From positions 17,221,901 through 17,285,900 of the forward strand of contig NC_056042.1 of NCBI RefSeq assembly GCF_004379255.2: 64,000 nucleotides of DNA, read 5' to 3'. A model generated the notes under the pieces. That model was given only the letters and a program-made list of their open reading frames with translations, ran no database searches and had not been told where the DNA came from. A program made the position numbers and the translations under genes. The DNA is from Salvia splendens. Its lineage: Eukaryota > Streptophyta > Magnoliopsida > Lamiales > Lamiaceae. Below are positions 43,525 to 55,540 of the stretch, piece by piece (the first letter of the stretch is position 1; the number at the start of each line of letters is the position of its first letter).

Positions 43525-43541
43525 GAGTACAACAAGTACTC
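43525..43541 (+). promoter_or_regulatory. LTR stem-loop B of gypsy-2, 5' LTR
   Basis: GAGTAC-AACAA-GTACTC, a perfect 6-bp stem plus a flanking T-A pair, 272 bases after stem-loop A. It is followed by CCCTGCA...TGCAGG, a further inverted repeat kept in gypsy-1. Confidence 0.65.
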
Positions 43542-44055
43542 AGCCCTGCAATTTCTTTTAAAAATTTTGCAGGTTGAGCGAGATGTTGCGGTGGATGTTG
43601 AGCTGGCTAAAGACCCTAGGATACGTTGTGTCGTCATACATAGGCGTGATCCTTGACTCTCTTTGAACCTTATTTATCCGCTGCTATGTTTTAAATTGTG
43701 TCTTAAGACCTTAATCTTTATGTTTTTGTGTCTGAACATGTATGGTGGTGATGAGTTTTAAACAAGTTTTACGTTGCATTTTAAAAATAGTATTCTTCGA
43801 GATTTAAGTTTAATGCTTGTTTTACTTAAATTTTTAATTGATGTATTTCTTAAGTCTAACTTTTCCGTTGTCCTTTTTAAAAGTATTCTTTTTATCCTAT
43901 GTCCTTTCAAAAAAAAAATAAAACCTTAAAATCTTTAAGTTAGGTTGTTTTCCTTTCTTTAATTCAATTAAGTTGTTCTTTAAAATTTTAATCCATGCAT
44001 GTCGGTCACGATCACCGCGTTTGTGGTACCCCTTGTATGGGCGGTCGTGACAGAG

Positions 44056-44067
44056 TGGTATTAGAGC
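44056..44067 (+). promoter_or_regulatory. primer-binding site of gypsy-2
   Basis: TGGTATTAGAGC, one base different from the standard initiator tRNA-Met site TGGTATCAGAGC, three bases after the LTR. Confidence 0.85.
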
Positions 44068-46684
44068 TTTGTTCTTTTGCTCTGGTCCGAGAGTTTTCTT
44101 TCACTTTGAGTCTAAGTTAGTGAACCCTTTTTGACTGGAAGTGTCACGAAGGCTCAACATCCAAAGCATCAAGCTCAACCAAGGAAAGTATGGTATGTTT
44201 TAAGTTGTTGATGAAATGTGTGAACGATGTATAAAATTGACGATATGATGAGGATGTTTTGGGCAAAAGAATGCATGAGCAAGTAATTACGTGATGATGT
44301 GATTTTCATGATTGAAATTCGTGAATAAATGATGTGATGACATAAAGAAGTTGAATGTGAGCATGATTGGCATGATGATCTAAACACGTGTATAATGTGA
44401 ATACAATATCGTGATAGTATGAATATGTGGAATATGACAATATAATTTAAGCACGTGTTGTATGTACGAACATGATATTGGTATGGTATGAGTATGTGAG
44501 ATATGAGCAAGATTGGCATGATGACCTATGTATGTGTTATGTGTGTGTAAGTGATATGACAAAAGCATATGAGCATAGGATGATGGAGTGTTTTACATGA
44601 AGGATGAAGGTTGATGAGTTGTTTTGAGCATGTTGAAATTTTTGAGAAAAAAAAAACAATTTAAAAAAAAATGTTGTTTCAAACGTATATGTGAAGTGCA
44701 TGAGTGTTTTGTTTGGAATACAAATGTGTTATGAGTTTTGAAAGATTTGCATGGTTTGATATGTAAAAGAGAAAAATGGAAAAATGATTTTGTGGTTGAT
44801 GTTTTGTAATATTAATGACTAGTTGTTCTAGTGGAGTTTGATTGAGGAAAAATGTTTATGTTGTGAAAAGTTCTTTCTTTTGGGAAAATTAATTGATCAA
44901 CGGAAAATGTTGTGTTTATGAATTGTTTAAAAAAATTAAAATTACCTTTTCATTTGAAAAATTGAGCCATGGAAGTGTGATGTTATGTATGTTATGAGGT
45001 GCGAAGTATGATGCGTCATTCTATGGAGTGTTTTATAAGAGTGATGAAAGTTGATGCGAAAGTACGTTTCAGTTTGAGTCAAAACTTTTACCTTAAAATT
45101 GAGATGTGGAAAAAAAAATTTGGAAAGTGTGAAAGTGTAAAGAAATTTTGTTTCAAAAATTTTGAATATAATGTGAAGTTCGAAAGTGTTTTGCTATGGG
45201 ATGTGAAAATGTGGTGTGTTTATCTTGAGGTATGAATGACGTAAACTGAAGTAGATGATGATCTATGAGATGATGATTTGTGTTGTGAACTTAGAGTACC
45301 TAAAATATAAGCCTAGTTGACCGCGCGAATCGTAGTTCTAAGTTGAAAACTTAACAATTGCTTTTCCGAGCAATGAAACGTACGAGAATATGAGAGTTTA
45401 GGCAAACGCTTAAGTCAAGGTGCGAGACAAGAAGAACCGATGATAAGAGATATTTTCATGCAACGACGGGCGATCATACTCGCGATTTAAAATAGTATAG
45501 TTTAATCTTGCGTAAGTGGAAGCACGAGGGAGATGATCTTCATACCCTTGTAAGGAGCACGAGGATGATAACAATGTCCAACGAGGATAGTCATTATGAT
45601 ATGCAAAGGATTTTATGAAGATATGGATTCCGACTATCATTATTAGCGGCAATGACATGAAGAATCTCAGCATGGAATCCACAGTTCTTAGAGCGATGTT
45701 ACCAGTTTCAGCTTGCGAAAGATGAACAAGGAGGTGCGACTTTAATAGCTGGAACAAACTATTCTAATCAACAGTTCTTACTTGGATTATAAGAAGTTAT
45801 CTTTCAGGACCTTTCAAATAGCCGTGAGCCATTGTCTATTTAACAGCTTGTTTCATTCACCCCTTGCAAGTGATGTATATTGTTTCTTTTCCTCCATTGA
45901 GTCATAACTCACTTTCAGTTCTTGGAAAGTGGTGTTGCCTTCATAACTTTGGACACTTGGATTGATTGTAGTCTTCTTTGACCTATTATTTATACGGATC
46001 ATATTTTGACTTTGTGAGCCTTTGCTATTGACCTTCATTCCTAAGATTGCTTGCAGTTATGTCCTTCAATACGATCACGTTTCGTAGACATGTTTTTCTG
46101 TGGGATATTTCTCTTGGAACTTTTGTTCAACTTTTATTTTGTCACCATGTCTGTGTCAAGTTCTTTCTTACAGAGTGAAATTCTTTTTGGTTCAGTTCAT
46201 GTATCCTTTCCGTAATAGAACCTTTCTTTCTACAAAATGAAGTTAAGGCCTACATTTTGTTCCTTGCCTTAACAAACTTAATCCACTTGATTTTTGTTTT
46301 CAATAGCCCATTTGACTTTGATTGCCTTTCACAAACTTATGAACCCATTGATGTTATTCTATCAATCCATATTATGATTTTCGTTGAACCATGATCAGTA
46401 CCGCCTTGTGACAAATGCCTACCTTTCTAAATCCTCATGCAACTGATCATTTCTTTTCCCTCAACCCTTTAAGTCATTATCCATTGATGTGTGGACCTTT
46501 CAAATTTGGTCGAGCAACTGAATTGTCTTTTGGTAGCCTACTATGAGAGTTGACATTAATTTGATTTCATCCCATATTCATGACCTATCTTATGCTCTTT
46601 CAAGCTCCGAGGGGATGATCATAACCAATTGTTACAATTCAAAAATCGGTTCATATCCAAGTTAAGACTTTTTGACTAAAGTTT
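44068..46684 (+). other. gypsy-2 internal region without recognisable gag
   Basis: A 2.6-kb AT-rich interval where a leader, gag and the N-terminal half of protease would be expected. I found no zinc knuckle, no gag domain and no long open frame on the plus strand. A loose repeat (TGAGCATGATTGGCATGATG near 44358 and a variant near 44506) is present. It is either an extensively decayed gag or a replacement by unrelated sequence. Confidence 0.7.
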
Positions 46685-48310
46685 GTGTTAGGAGAGTTAG
46701 GAGTAGTAGCTCGACTTTTACACGTCATGCCTTTGGGGAATGTAGACATAATCTTGGGAATGGATTGGCTTACCGAGAACCACGCAACGATTTACTGTAA
46801 AGAGAGGCAGATTTCCTTTCAAGCCCCGGACGAAGAGCCGACTATCGTGTATGGGATCTCCATGAACCGGCGAACCTCCATAATCTCTGCTTTGCAAGCA
46901 ACTACGATGATAAGAAAAGGGCGTCCGGCGTATCTGGTATACTTGAATGGGGAAGAAAAGAAAGAATTGAGAGTGGAAGACGTGGCAGTGGTGCGAGATT
47001 TTCCCGAGGTGTTCCCCGAAGCCTTGCCAGGACCGCCACCCGACAGACAAGGGGAATTTACTATCGAGTTGGAACCAGGGTCTGCGCCAGTATCAAAGGC
47101 ACCATATCGAATGGCCCCTAAGGAGTTGGCCGAGTTGAAGGTCCAGTTGCAGGAACTGTTAGACTTGGGTTTCATTCGACCCACTGTGTCACCATGGGGA
47201 GCGCCAGTTTTGTTCGTTAAGAAGAAGGATGGGACGATGAGGATGTGCATCGACTATCGTGAGCTCAACAAGATGACTTTAAAGAATAAGTACCCACTGC
47301 CAAGGATTGACGACTTGTTTGACCAGCTTCGAGGAGCGGGCGTATTCTCGAAAATGGATTTGAGATCAGGGTATCATCAACTAAAGGTCCGACGAGAGGA
47401 TGTGCCTAAGACTGCTTTTCGCACTCGTTATGGCCATTACGAATTCGTCGTGATGCCTTTTGGGCTGACCAACGCCCCAGCCGTTTTCATGGACTTGATG
47501 AACCGAGTTTTCCACGAGTATCTTGACAAGTTTGTGTTAGTTTTCATCGACGACGTGTTGGTATACTCGAAGAACGAGGAGGAGCATGGACAGCACCTAC
47601 GAACAGTGATGGAAACGTTGCAAAGGGAGAAACTTTATGCCAAGTTTAGTAAGTGTGAGTTTTGGTTGACTCGAGTGAACTTTCTTGGTCATATTGTGAC
47701 GGCAAATGGGATTCAAGTAGACCCAGCAAAGGTCGAGGCCGTACAGAATTGGAAATCGCCGAAAATGCCAAGTGAAATCCGCAGTTTCTTGGGATTGGCA
47801 GGATATTATCGACGATTCATCGAGGGATTCTCTAAGATTGCGAGACCGATGACGCAACTACTAAAGAAAGGAATTAAGGTGGTTTGGACGCCAGAGTGCG
47901 AGGCGAGTTTCCAACTATTGAAGGAGAAATTGACTACAGCACCAGTCCTAGCGGTACCAGAACCCGACAAGGACTTCGCCGTCTATACGGACGCGTCGAA
48001 AGTAGGACTAGGATGTGTGTTAATGCAAGATGGGAAGGTGATAGCATATGCTTCCCGACAGCTGAGACCGAATGAGTTGAATTTTCCGACGCATGATTTG
48101 GAGTTAGCAGCAGTGGTGCATGCACTGAAAATTTGGAAACATCATCTCTATGGAGTGAGATGTGAAATCTACACCGATCACAAGAGTCTCAAGTACTTCT
48201 TCGAGCAGAAGAAGCTAAACATGCGACAACGATGTTGGTTAGAGGTCGTGAAAGACTATGACTGTGGTATTAATTACCATCCGGGCAAGGCGAACGTGGT
48301 CGCCGATTGA
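46685..48310 (+). pseudogene. pol: gypsy-2 pol, first part: protease end, reverse transcriptase, RNase H
   Basis: A 541-codon frame with no internal stop. It opens within protease ([19 protein letters not shown]; the catalytic aspartate segment is missing). RT motifs: [39 protein letters not shown], and FIDD at residues 287-290. RNase H: YTDAS with D436, and [20 protein letters not shown]. It ends at a TGA in the conserved stretch between RNase H and integrase, caused by a small deletion that shifts the frame; integrase continues in another frame from 48307. No in-frame methionine start upstream makes biological sense; the opening is simply where the frame opens. Confidence 0.92.
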
Positions 48311-49881
48311 GTAGGAAGAACCAACCTCAACTGGCTTATTTCCTAACGCAAGAGGAAGCTTTGATTCACGAGTTTGACAAGATGAGTTTGGAAATAGTGA
48401 AAGCGCCCGAGACAGTAGGTGCAAGAGTGGCGACACTAGTGATTGTGCCAGATTTGAGAACCAAACTCATAGAAGCCCAGCGACGTGATGGAAAGTTGGA
48501 GGAATTACGCGCGAAGGTGAGAGCCGAGAAGCTTGATCATTACCGTGAGGAGGCGGATAATGCTTTGACGTATGATGGACGATTGTGTGTGCCAAGCGAT
48601 GAGGTGCTAAAAGAGGAGATTTTGAGTGAAGCGCACGACACGCCTTACACCGCACACCCCGGAAGCACGAAGATGTATCGGGATTTGAAGCAATGGTTTT
48701 GGTGGAATGGGATGAAAGGGGATGTAGCGTCATATGTGGAACGATGTCTAGCATGCCAACAAGTGAAGGCCTTACACCAGCGGCCATATGGGAAGTTACA
48801 ACCGCTCGAAATTCCCGAATGGAAGTGGGAGCATCTAGCTATGGATTTCGTGACGGGTTTGCCAAAGTCACAGAAAGGCAACACTGCGTTTTGGGTGATC
48901 ATTGATCGACTTACTAAGAGCGCACACTTCTTACCGATGAAAATTACTTATGGCGCGGACAAGTTAGCTAAACTCTACGTGAACGAGATTGTGCGATTGC
49001 ATGGAGTGCCAAAGACCATTGTATCCGACCGCGATACGAAGTTTACCTCAAAGTTTTGGATGAGTTTGCAACGCAAATTGGGCACACAACTGAACTTCAG
49101 CACTGCTTATCACCCGCAATCGGATGGGCAGTCAGAGAGGACGATGCAGACATTTGAAGATATGTTGCGAGCAGTTGTCTTAGATCGAGGGGAAAGTTGG
49201 GAAACAGTTCTACCATTGGTTGAATTCGCCTACAACAATAGCTATCAAGCGACGATCGATATGGCCCCGTACGAAGCTTTGTATGGCAGGAAGCATCAAT
49301 CCCCACTTTATTGGGATGAAGTCGGCGAGAGGAAGATGTTAGGACCCGATGCTATAAAGGAGATGACTGAAATTGTGCATCAAATCCGCGTAAGGATCAA
49401 GGAAGCTCAAGATAGACAGAAGTCGTATGCGGACGTGCGTCGAACGGAAATCAAATTCGACGTTGGTGACAAAGTGTTCTTGAAAGTGTCCCCGACGAGA
49501 GGAGTTGCGAGATTTGGAGTGAAGGGCAAGCTGAAACCGCGTTTTGTGGGACCGTACGAGATCATCGATGAAGTAGGTCCTGTGGCATATCGTTTGGCGT
49601 TACCTCCCAGCTTTGGGAACGTGCACAACGTGTTCCACGTGTCGCAGTTGCGCAAGTACGTGTTCGACCCCAAACATGTGATTCACCAAGAGGAAGTGAT
49701 CCTAACCCCCGACATGAGCTACGAGGAAAGGCCCGAAGCAATCCTAGATCGGAAGGTACAAGAGCTACGGAACAAGACGATAGCGTCCGTGAAGGTGTTG
49801 TGGAAGCACCATGGTCCCGAGGAAGCTACGTGGGAGTTAGAAGATAAGATGAAAGAAAAGTTTCCCGAGCTGTTTGTGTGA
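48307..49881 (+). pseudogene. pol: gypsy-2 pol, second part: integrase with chromodomain
   Basis: A 524-codon frame that follows after the frameshift, itself without stops. Integrase zinc finger: HDTPYTAH...CLACQQ. Catalytic core: D180 (MDFVTGL), D241 (VSDRD) and E277 (DGQSE), i.e. exact DD35E spacing. Then the GPY/F-type module (FVGPYEII) and HNVFHVSQLRKYV. The last ~45 residues (ILDRKVQELRNK, VKVLWKHHGPEEATWE) are a chromodomain, which in chromoviruses guides integration to modified chromatin. The chromodomain and long LTRs support the Tekay clade. All catalytic residues are intact. Confidence 0.92.
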
Positions 49882-49913
49882 GACGATCAAATTTCGGGAC
49901 GAAATTTCTGTTT

Positions 49914-49925
49914 AGAGGGGAAGGA
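49914..49925 (+). promoter_or_regulatory. polypurine tract of gypsy-2
   Basis: AGAGGGGAAGGA immediately before the 3' LTR, the plus-strand primer site. Confidence 0.85.
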
Positions 49926-52900
49926 TGTAACATCCCAAACTTTTGTGACCCTTTTTATTATATTATTGGAATTTTTTGGAATTTTGAAACGTTTGATTTA
50001 ATGTGATTAAGTGCTTTGCGTGAAATAAATTGTCATGAGTGATTTGGAATAAAGTGTTATTTATATTATTCAATGTGGGTGATTAATTAAGTAAATCATG
50101 CATTTTGTTCTAGCCAAATAAAGTGGCTATTTTCGGCCCCCTCCAATTATTGGAAACTATATTCTCTTTCTTGGATTTTATTAATTGTTTTGGGATATTT
50201 ATCCAAATTAAATCCAATTAAATCTTGTCACATTTTATTCCCTCACCCCAATTAAATTAAGAGTTGAATAATTTCCTTGTGGAAATTTATTTAATTGTTA
50301 CCTACTTTATGGGAGTATTTTCCTATAAAGAAATTACCAAATTTAAACCCTATTATTATTTAATTGAGGATTTAAATAATTTCCTTGTGCACCCTACTAA
50401 TTTTCGCCCCCTCCTTTTATTTCCTACTTGGAGATTTAATTTATTTTGTTCCCTTGTTTATGGAATATACATCGTTTTATTTCCTAAATTGTGAATCTAT
50501 TTATCTCCAAGTAAATACTAAATAATTTCCTTATTGAATTTCTATCCATAATTTTCGAAATACTTGTCTTCCTTTTAATTGTGGGATTTTATTTTATTGG
50601 CCTCTATTTTTTTCCTCCACAATTAATTAATTAATGGGATTAAACCTAGGACTATATAATCACCTAAACTAAACCCTAGCCCCCACCTCCCTCATAAAAT
50701 TTCGTGCCTCTCCTCCCCCTCTCCACATCCTCTCCAAAAACTTCCTCCACCATTGTTCTTGCTTCAATTGGAGTGGATTTTTCAAAAATTTCCGGTGAAT
50801 CGTGTCAACGTTTGTTTCTACCGTTTGTTTTCTTGATTCAAGAAGGTATAACTAAGTCTTTCTTCTCATCTTCTTCATTGAAACTTCATTCTTGAATCCT
50901 ACATGCATATAGAGTGTGTAGGATTGATAGATCGAAAATTTAATCGGTGGGAAAGTGTGATTTCATAAGAACTTTGATAGTTATGTGTTTTTTTTTATTG
51001 AATTCATGTGAAGTTGAATTTGAATTAATTGGTGAATAATATGAGTTGTATGCAAATTGTGTATGAGGAACGTGTAAGCATGATTTGGTGTTTTCGAGCA
51101 TGGAAAATCGGTGGTTGTGTTGTGGAAGTTTTAAAAACCCTATTTTCGAATTTGAATCAGAAATCTGTGATGCACGACCAGTGACTTATGATCTGTATTC
51201 GACCCTTCAAACGAACGAATTTTGCTACGAAACTTTTACTGAGTAAACTTCAAGGTGTTTTCTGTGTCTCGTGTGAATTTCAGGCCGTTTTATCGAAAAA
51301 TGAATTTTTAATAAATTTTTGAAGTTGACTGCGCAAATCTGCCAGAAACGTGAGTTCTCGCCATGAATGTTTCGTTTTCTATTTGACTGACCAAATGATC
51401 TCCGATCGATGTGATTCTTGAACTATATGAAAACTTGAAGTGTCTTCTGTGTTGTGTTAAATTTTAAGCCTTTTTGGGCATCGTATGAATTTATGGTGAA
51501 CTTTTCAAATGAACTGCGCAATACTGTCAGAAATTGTATGTTCCGACCAGAGAGTTCAATATATAATATGACTGACTAAATGACGTGATTTCAGTGTGAA
51601 AATTTTCATGGATGAACTTGAATGTGTCCTCTGTATTTTTACCAAAATTTAGCATCTTTTGAGGTCGGGTGAATTTATGGTGATTTTTACAAAACGGTCG
51701 CGCAGTTCTGCCAGTTTTCTGCCTTGATAAAATGACACTTATTTTCAAGTTTAAAAGTATTATATGATGTATGTAGGTCCAAGGAACGTGCCTAATGATG
51801 TGATCACGGGTGATAAGTTGAAATATATTATGGTGTGTTTTTCCGTCTTTGTGACGAACTTTGGGTTGGGTTAATTGAGAAAAACGATGAGAGAGAAACG
51901 ATAGGACATGCATAGTAGTATGATTTTTGTGGAAGGCTGACTTGTGTTGTCGTTGTCAAGGGTGATTGTGTATTCGTGAACTCGAGGAACGAGAGTTGCC
52001 ATAAGTTGGATTGTGAATTGTTAAGCGAACGAGGTGGGCTTTCTTTTCAAACCTCTTTATTTTTCCGAAAAATATTATGTGGAGATACAAGGGTGGTTTA
52101 ATTGTTATGTCATGCCATGGACTGTTTTTGTTATGAGATTGTGTGCCTGATGCCTAGTTCGTATGAGTTTACTCCGTTAGGCTATATGGCTGTATTGTGA
52201 AACGAATTCGGGTCCGAGTAGGGCCGTAACCCTATCGGGCTGTGTACACTGGTGGGATCGTGAGCCGTCCTTGCAAGTCGGCCGGTCTCGTGGGCGAATA
52301 GTGTGGCCACACTTTCGTCGCACTGTGATTGTGATTGTTGGATTGATGTGAAAAGTGGGGAGAATATTTGACTGGCCAGTCTATGAAACATTTTTGTGTT
52401 CTCGTGATATTTTCTTTACTGCGTATAAAACTCGAGATCACTGGTATGGATGACATAACTTGATAAATGTTTTCGGCATGAGCCCATTGAGTACAACAAG
52501 TACTCAGCCCTGCAATTTCTTTTAAAAATTTTGCAGGTTGAGCGAGATGTTGCGGTGGATGTTGAGCTGGCTAAAGACCCTAGGATACGTTGTGTCGTCA
52601 TACATAGGCGTGATCCTTGACTCTCTTTGAACCTTATTTATCCGCTGCTATGTTTTAAATTGTGTCTTAAGACCTTAATCTTTATGTTTTTGTGTCTGAA
52701 CATGTATGGTGGTGATGAGTTTTAAACAAGTTTTACGTTGCATTTTAAAAATGGTATTCTTCGAGATTTAAGTTTAATGCTTGTTTTACTTAAATTTTTT
52801 AATTGATGTATTTCTTAAGTCTAACTTTTCCGTTGTCCTTTTTAAAAGTATTCTTTTTATCTTATGTCCTTTCAAAAAAAAATAAAACCTTAAAATCTTT

Positions 52901-53016
52901 AAGTTAGGTTGTTTTCCTTTCTTTAATTCAATTAAGTTGTTCTTTAAAATTTTAATCCATGCATGTTGGTCACGATCACCGCGTTTGTGGTACCCCTTGT
53001 ATGGGCGGTCGTGACA
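49926..53016 (+). repeat. 3' LTR of gypsy-2 (3091 bp)
   Basis: Same termini as the 5' LTR. TATA at 50653-50660; stem-loop A at 52218-52235 has lost one A in its loop; stem-loop B at 52489-52505 is unchanged. Confidence 0.95.
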
Positions 53017-53021
53017 TGGGG
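53017..53021. repeat. target-site duplication of gypsy-2, right copy
   Basis: TGGGG; see 40955-40959. Confidence 0.93.
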
Positions 53022-55298
53022 CGCCGGCAGGCTTCTTCAATCCACCCGTGGACTAAGGCAAGGGGATCCCATCTCCCCCGCCCTCTTCGTTCTAGCGGCG
53101 GACTATCTCTCGAGACTACTTGATAAACTCATCCTTGGCAACAAAGAGATGACATTCAAAGTAACCCGGGAAGTATTGAGATCAGCCACCTTGCCTATGC
53201 GGATGAAATCATCATCTTCACGCAAGCGGCCATGAACCCCCTTCGGAGGCTTCGTGGCTGTCTGGATCACTATGCCGAGGTGTCTGGTCAGCAAATCAAC
53301 CTCGACAAGAGTAATTTCTATAAAGCCGACGCTAATGATGTCTGGACAAACACAATACAAAGCGAAGGAGGTTTCTCATGAGGTTCGTTTCCCTTCCTTT
53401 ACCTTGGAGTCCCTATTTACCGGGGGGTGAAGCGCACGAGTATGTTCTTGTTCCTCCGGGAGAAAATCTCAGCTAGGATCTCTGGGTGGGCCCATCGTCA
53501 CCTCTCCTTTGGGGGGAGACTCACTTTGATTAAAAGCACACTAGAAGTGATCCCCCTACACATTTTTCAAGCTATTGAGCCTACGGGTGGTGACCTCAAG
53601 CAATTGGATCAGCAGATCGCTCGGTTCGTTTGGGGGTCAACTAATGAGAAGAAAAGGACACACTAGATAAGTTGGGACCAGGTTTGCCTACCCACGGCCG
53701 AAAGAGGCTTGGGCATTCGGAAGATCAAGGAAGTCTTACGAGCTTTTAGTATCAAGTTGTGGTGGCGGTTTAGGGAACAAAACTCCCTTTGGGCTACGTA
53801 CATGATGGCCAAATATTGCCATAAGGCTTCTCCACTCACAGCTAAAGCCATGGGGAGGGGCAGCCCTACTTGGAAGAGGATTTTGAAGGCCCGGGCCCAG
53901 GCTCAACCGCACATTCGATGGGTGGTGGGAGAAGGAAAGATGCTATTCTGGGACGACTTATGGCTCGGAGAACTTCCCTTAAGAGAACTCAGCCTTGACG
54001 ATAGAGGAGGGCCTCTTGAGCGCGTGGCGGATTATATTACTGATGGTGCATGGGATGAGACTAAGTTACAGATCCTTCAAGCACAAGCTGGCCTAGCACA
54101 AACATATCGTCCAGAGGATTCTCGATACACCAATCATCTCGGACGGGCAGGATGTGCCAAGATGGAAGTTATCACCTAATGGAGAGTTCTCGCTAGCTAC
54201 TACATGGGAGACCTTGAGAAGCCAAAGGCCGATTGTTCAGGGCCTGAATGACATTGGAGAGCGGGCCTCACATCATCTATTGCCATCTTTATATGGCGAC
54301 TACTCTCCAACCGCATTCCGGTGGATACAAAGCTACAATGAAGACGAATGGAATTGGCGTCAAAATGCCAATGCTGCCCACATAGACCAAGGATCGAATC
54401 TCTCCAACATCTCTTCATACAAGGGGACGGGGCTCGCGGGATATGGAGGGAATTTGATGCATGGTTTGAGGGCTCTTCATCACCTCTACGGATCAATGAC
54501 ACTATACCGGATCGGCTTGAAGTCTGGGCAAAGAGAGTTCGTCAATCGGGTAGGAGTGCCGTATCTCATATTATGGTTCATTTGGGCAGAACGGAATAGA
54601 AGTCGCCACCAGTCGGTACAATTTAAGCCATTTAATGTAGTCTGGCAAGTGCAAGTCTTCATCAGAAATAGTATGGCTAACGGGATATACAAGAGGAAGC
54701 ATTGGAAGGGAGTTCGCCTCAAAATCACCATCCCAAGCAATGCTGAATCACGGAGCCATAGGCCGCTAGTGGTCCATTTAAATGGCACCCACTGGATGAC
54801 CCTTGGATCAAGCTTAACACCGATGGTGCGTATGTGGAAGCGTCGGATAAAGCCGTGGGAGGTGGTATCATCCGAGACCATACCGGAAAAGTGCTTGTAG
54901 CGTTCGCTTCCCCGCTTGCGGCTCACTCAGCCCTGGAGGCGGAGCTCCATGCCTTTCATCTCGGATTGGACCTTGCCTTAGAATTCAATCGACCTATCTG
55001 GGTTGTGTCGGATGCACAACAAGTGGTCCAGCTCCTAAATGGTACAAGTTGGGGTCCGGCACACACTAGCCGGGTGTTGGCGCAAATTTCACTCCTCAAG
55101 CGCCATCAAGACGTGCGAGCCACCTTCATTCATCGGGAAGGGAATAGGGCCGGAGACCTTCTGGCTAAAATGGGATTAGAATGTCACAACTACTACAGAA
55201 TGAGTGCCCACACGATGCCGAGACACCTCAGTGCGATCACTAGGATGGAAGCAATGGGAGTTCCGAACATTCGGGTCCAACATGAGGATGAAGAATAG
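53022..55298 (+). pseudogene. LINE L-g ORF2, C-terminal part: RT, zinc region, RNase H
   Basis: Pieces in order: STRGLRQGDPISPALFVLA (53040-53235); then a frame-disturbed YADD region (reading YADEIIIF, so the second catalytic aspartate is glutamate); FLREKISARISGWAHRHLSFGG (53427-53666, stop after KKRTH); the thumb and WDDLWLGELPLREL (53709-54110); a disrupted zf-RVT; and RNase H at 54834-55298 (GGGIIRDHTGKVLVAFA, VVSDAQQ, FIHREGNRAGDLLAKM). There are several frameshifts and stops. The TDGA-bearing start of RNase H lies in another frame just upstream (about 54800-54840). Confidence 0.85.
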
Positions 55299-55502
55299 AC
55301 TGATTTGGAGGATAGGAGGGTATCGACTTTGGTCTTTGTTTAATTGTATTTTGATTTTGTAAGGGAGTATAATGAGGTCCTGGCTTGTTGCTTGGGACCG
55401 CACTCTACTCCTAAGATTGTTATGGCACATCACTTTTGGGTGTGGCCACGTTTTGTATGCACCGTCTTTTAAAATGTAGGGATGAGGGGCCCACGAACCC
55501 TT

Positions 55503-55515
55503 CACCATCATGGTG
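55503..55515 (+). promoter_or_regulatory. 3'-terminal hairpin of L-g
   Basis: CACC-ATCAT-GGTG, followed by TTGGATAAATAAAA. Confidence 0.6.
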
Positions 55516-55540
55516 TTGGATAAATAAAATAAAAAAATAA

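Larger units (their letters stand above)
40960..44052 (+). repeat. 5' LTR of gypsy-2 (3093 bp)
   Basis: Starts TGTAACATCCC and ends GGTCGTGACA. AT-rich; contains a TATA box (41687-41694), a CT-rich stretch after it, and conserved stem-loops A and B. No coding content. Confidence 0.95.
40960..53016 (+). mobile_element. complete Ty3/gypsy element gypsy-2 (12,057 bp), Tekay-like
   Basis: 5' LTR 40960-44052, primer site 44056-44067, internal region 44053-49925, purine tract 49914-49925, 3' LTR 49926-53016, with a perfect 5-bp TGGGG duplication. Pol order (protease end, RT, RNase H, integrase, chromodomain) is that of Ty3/gypsy chromoviruses. By eye I counted about 20 substitutions and a few short indels between the LTRs, so identity exceeds 99%. 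It disrupts LINE L-g. No gag is recognisable. Confidence 0.95.
53022..55540 (+). mobile_element. LINE L-g, 3' part
   Basis: Resumes ORF2 within RT directly after gypsy-2 and runs through RNase H, the 3' UTR, terminal hairpin (55503-55515) and an A-rich tail with AAATAAAATAAAAAAATAA, ending where gypsy X RNase H sequence begins near 55541. Confidence 0.88.

Noticed and set aside
45410..45757. Minus-strand frame of 115 codons as a possible gag or accessory gene of gypsy-2
   Set aside because: Wrong strand, no motif, and within an AT-rich noncoding interval.
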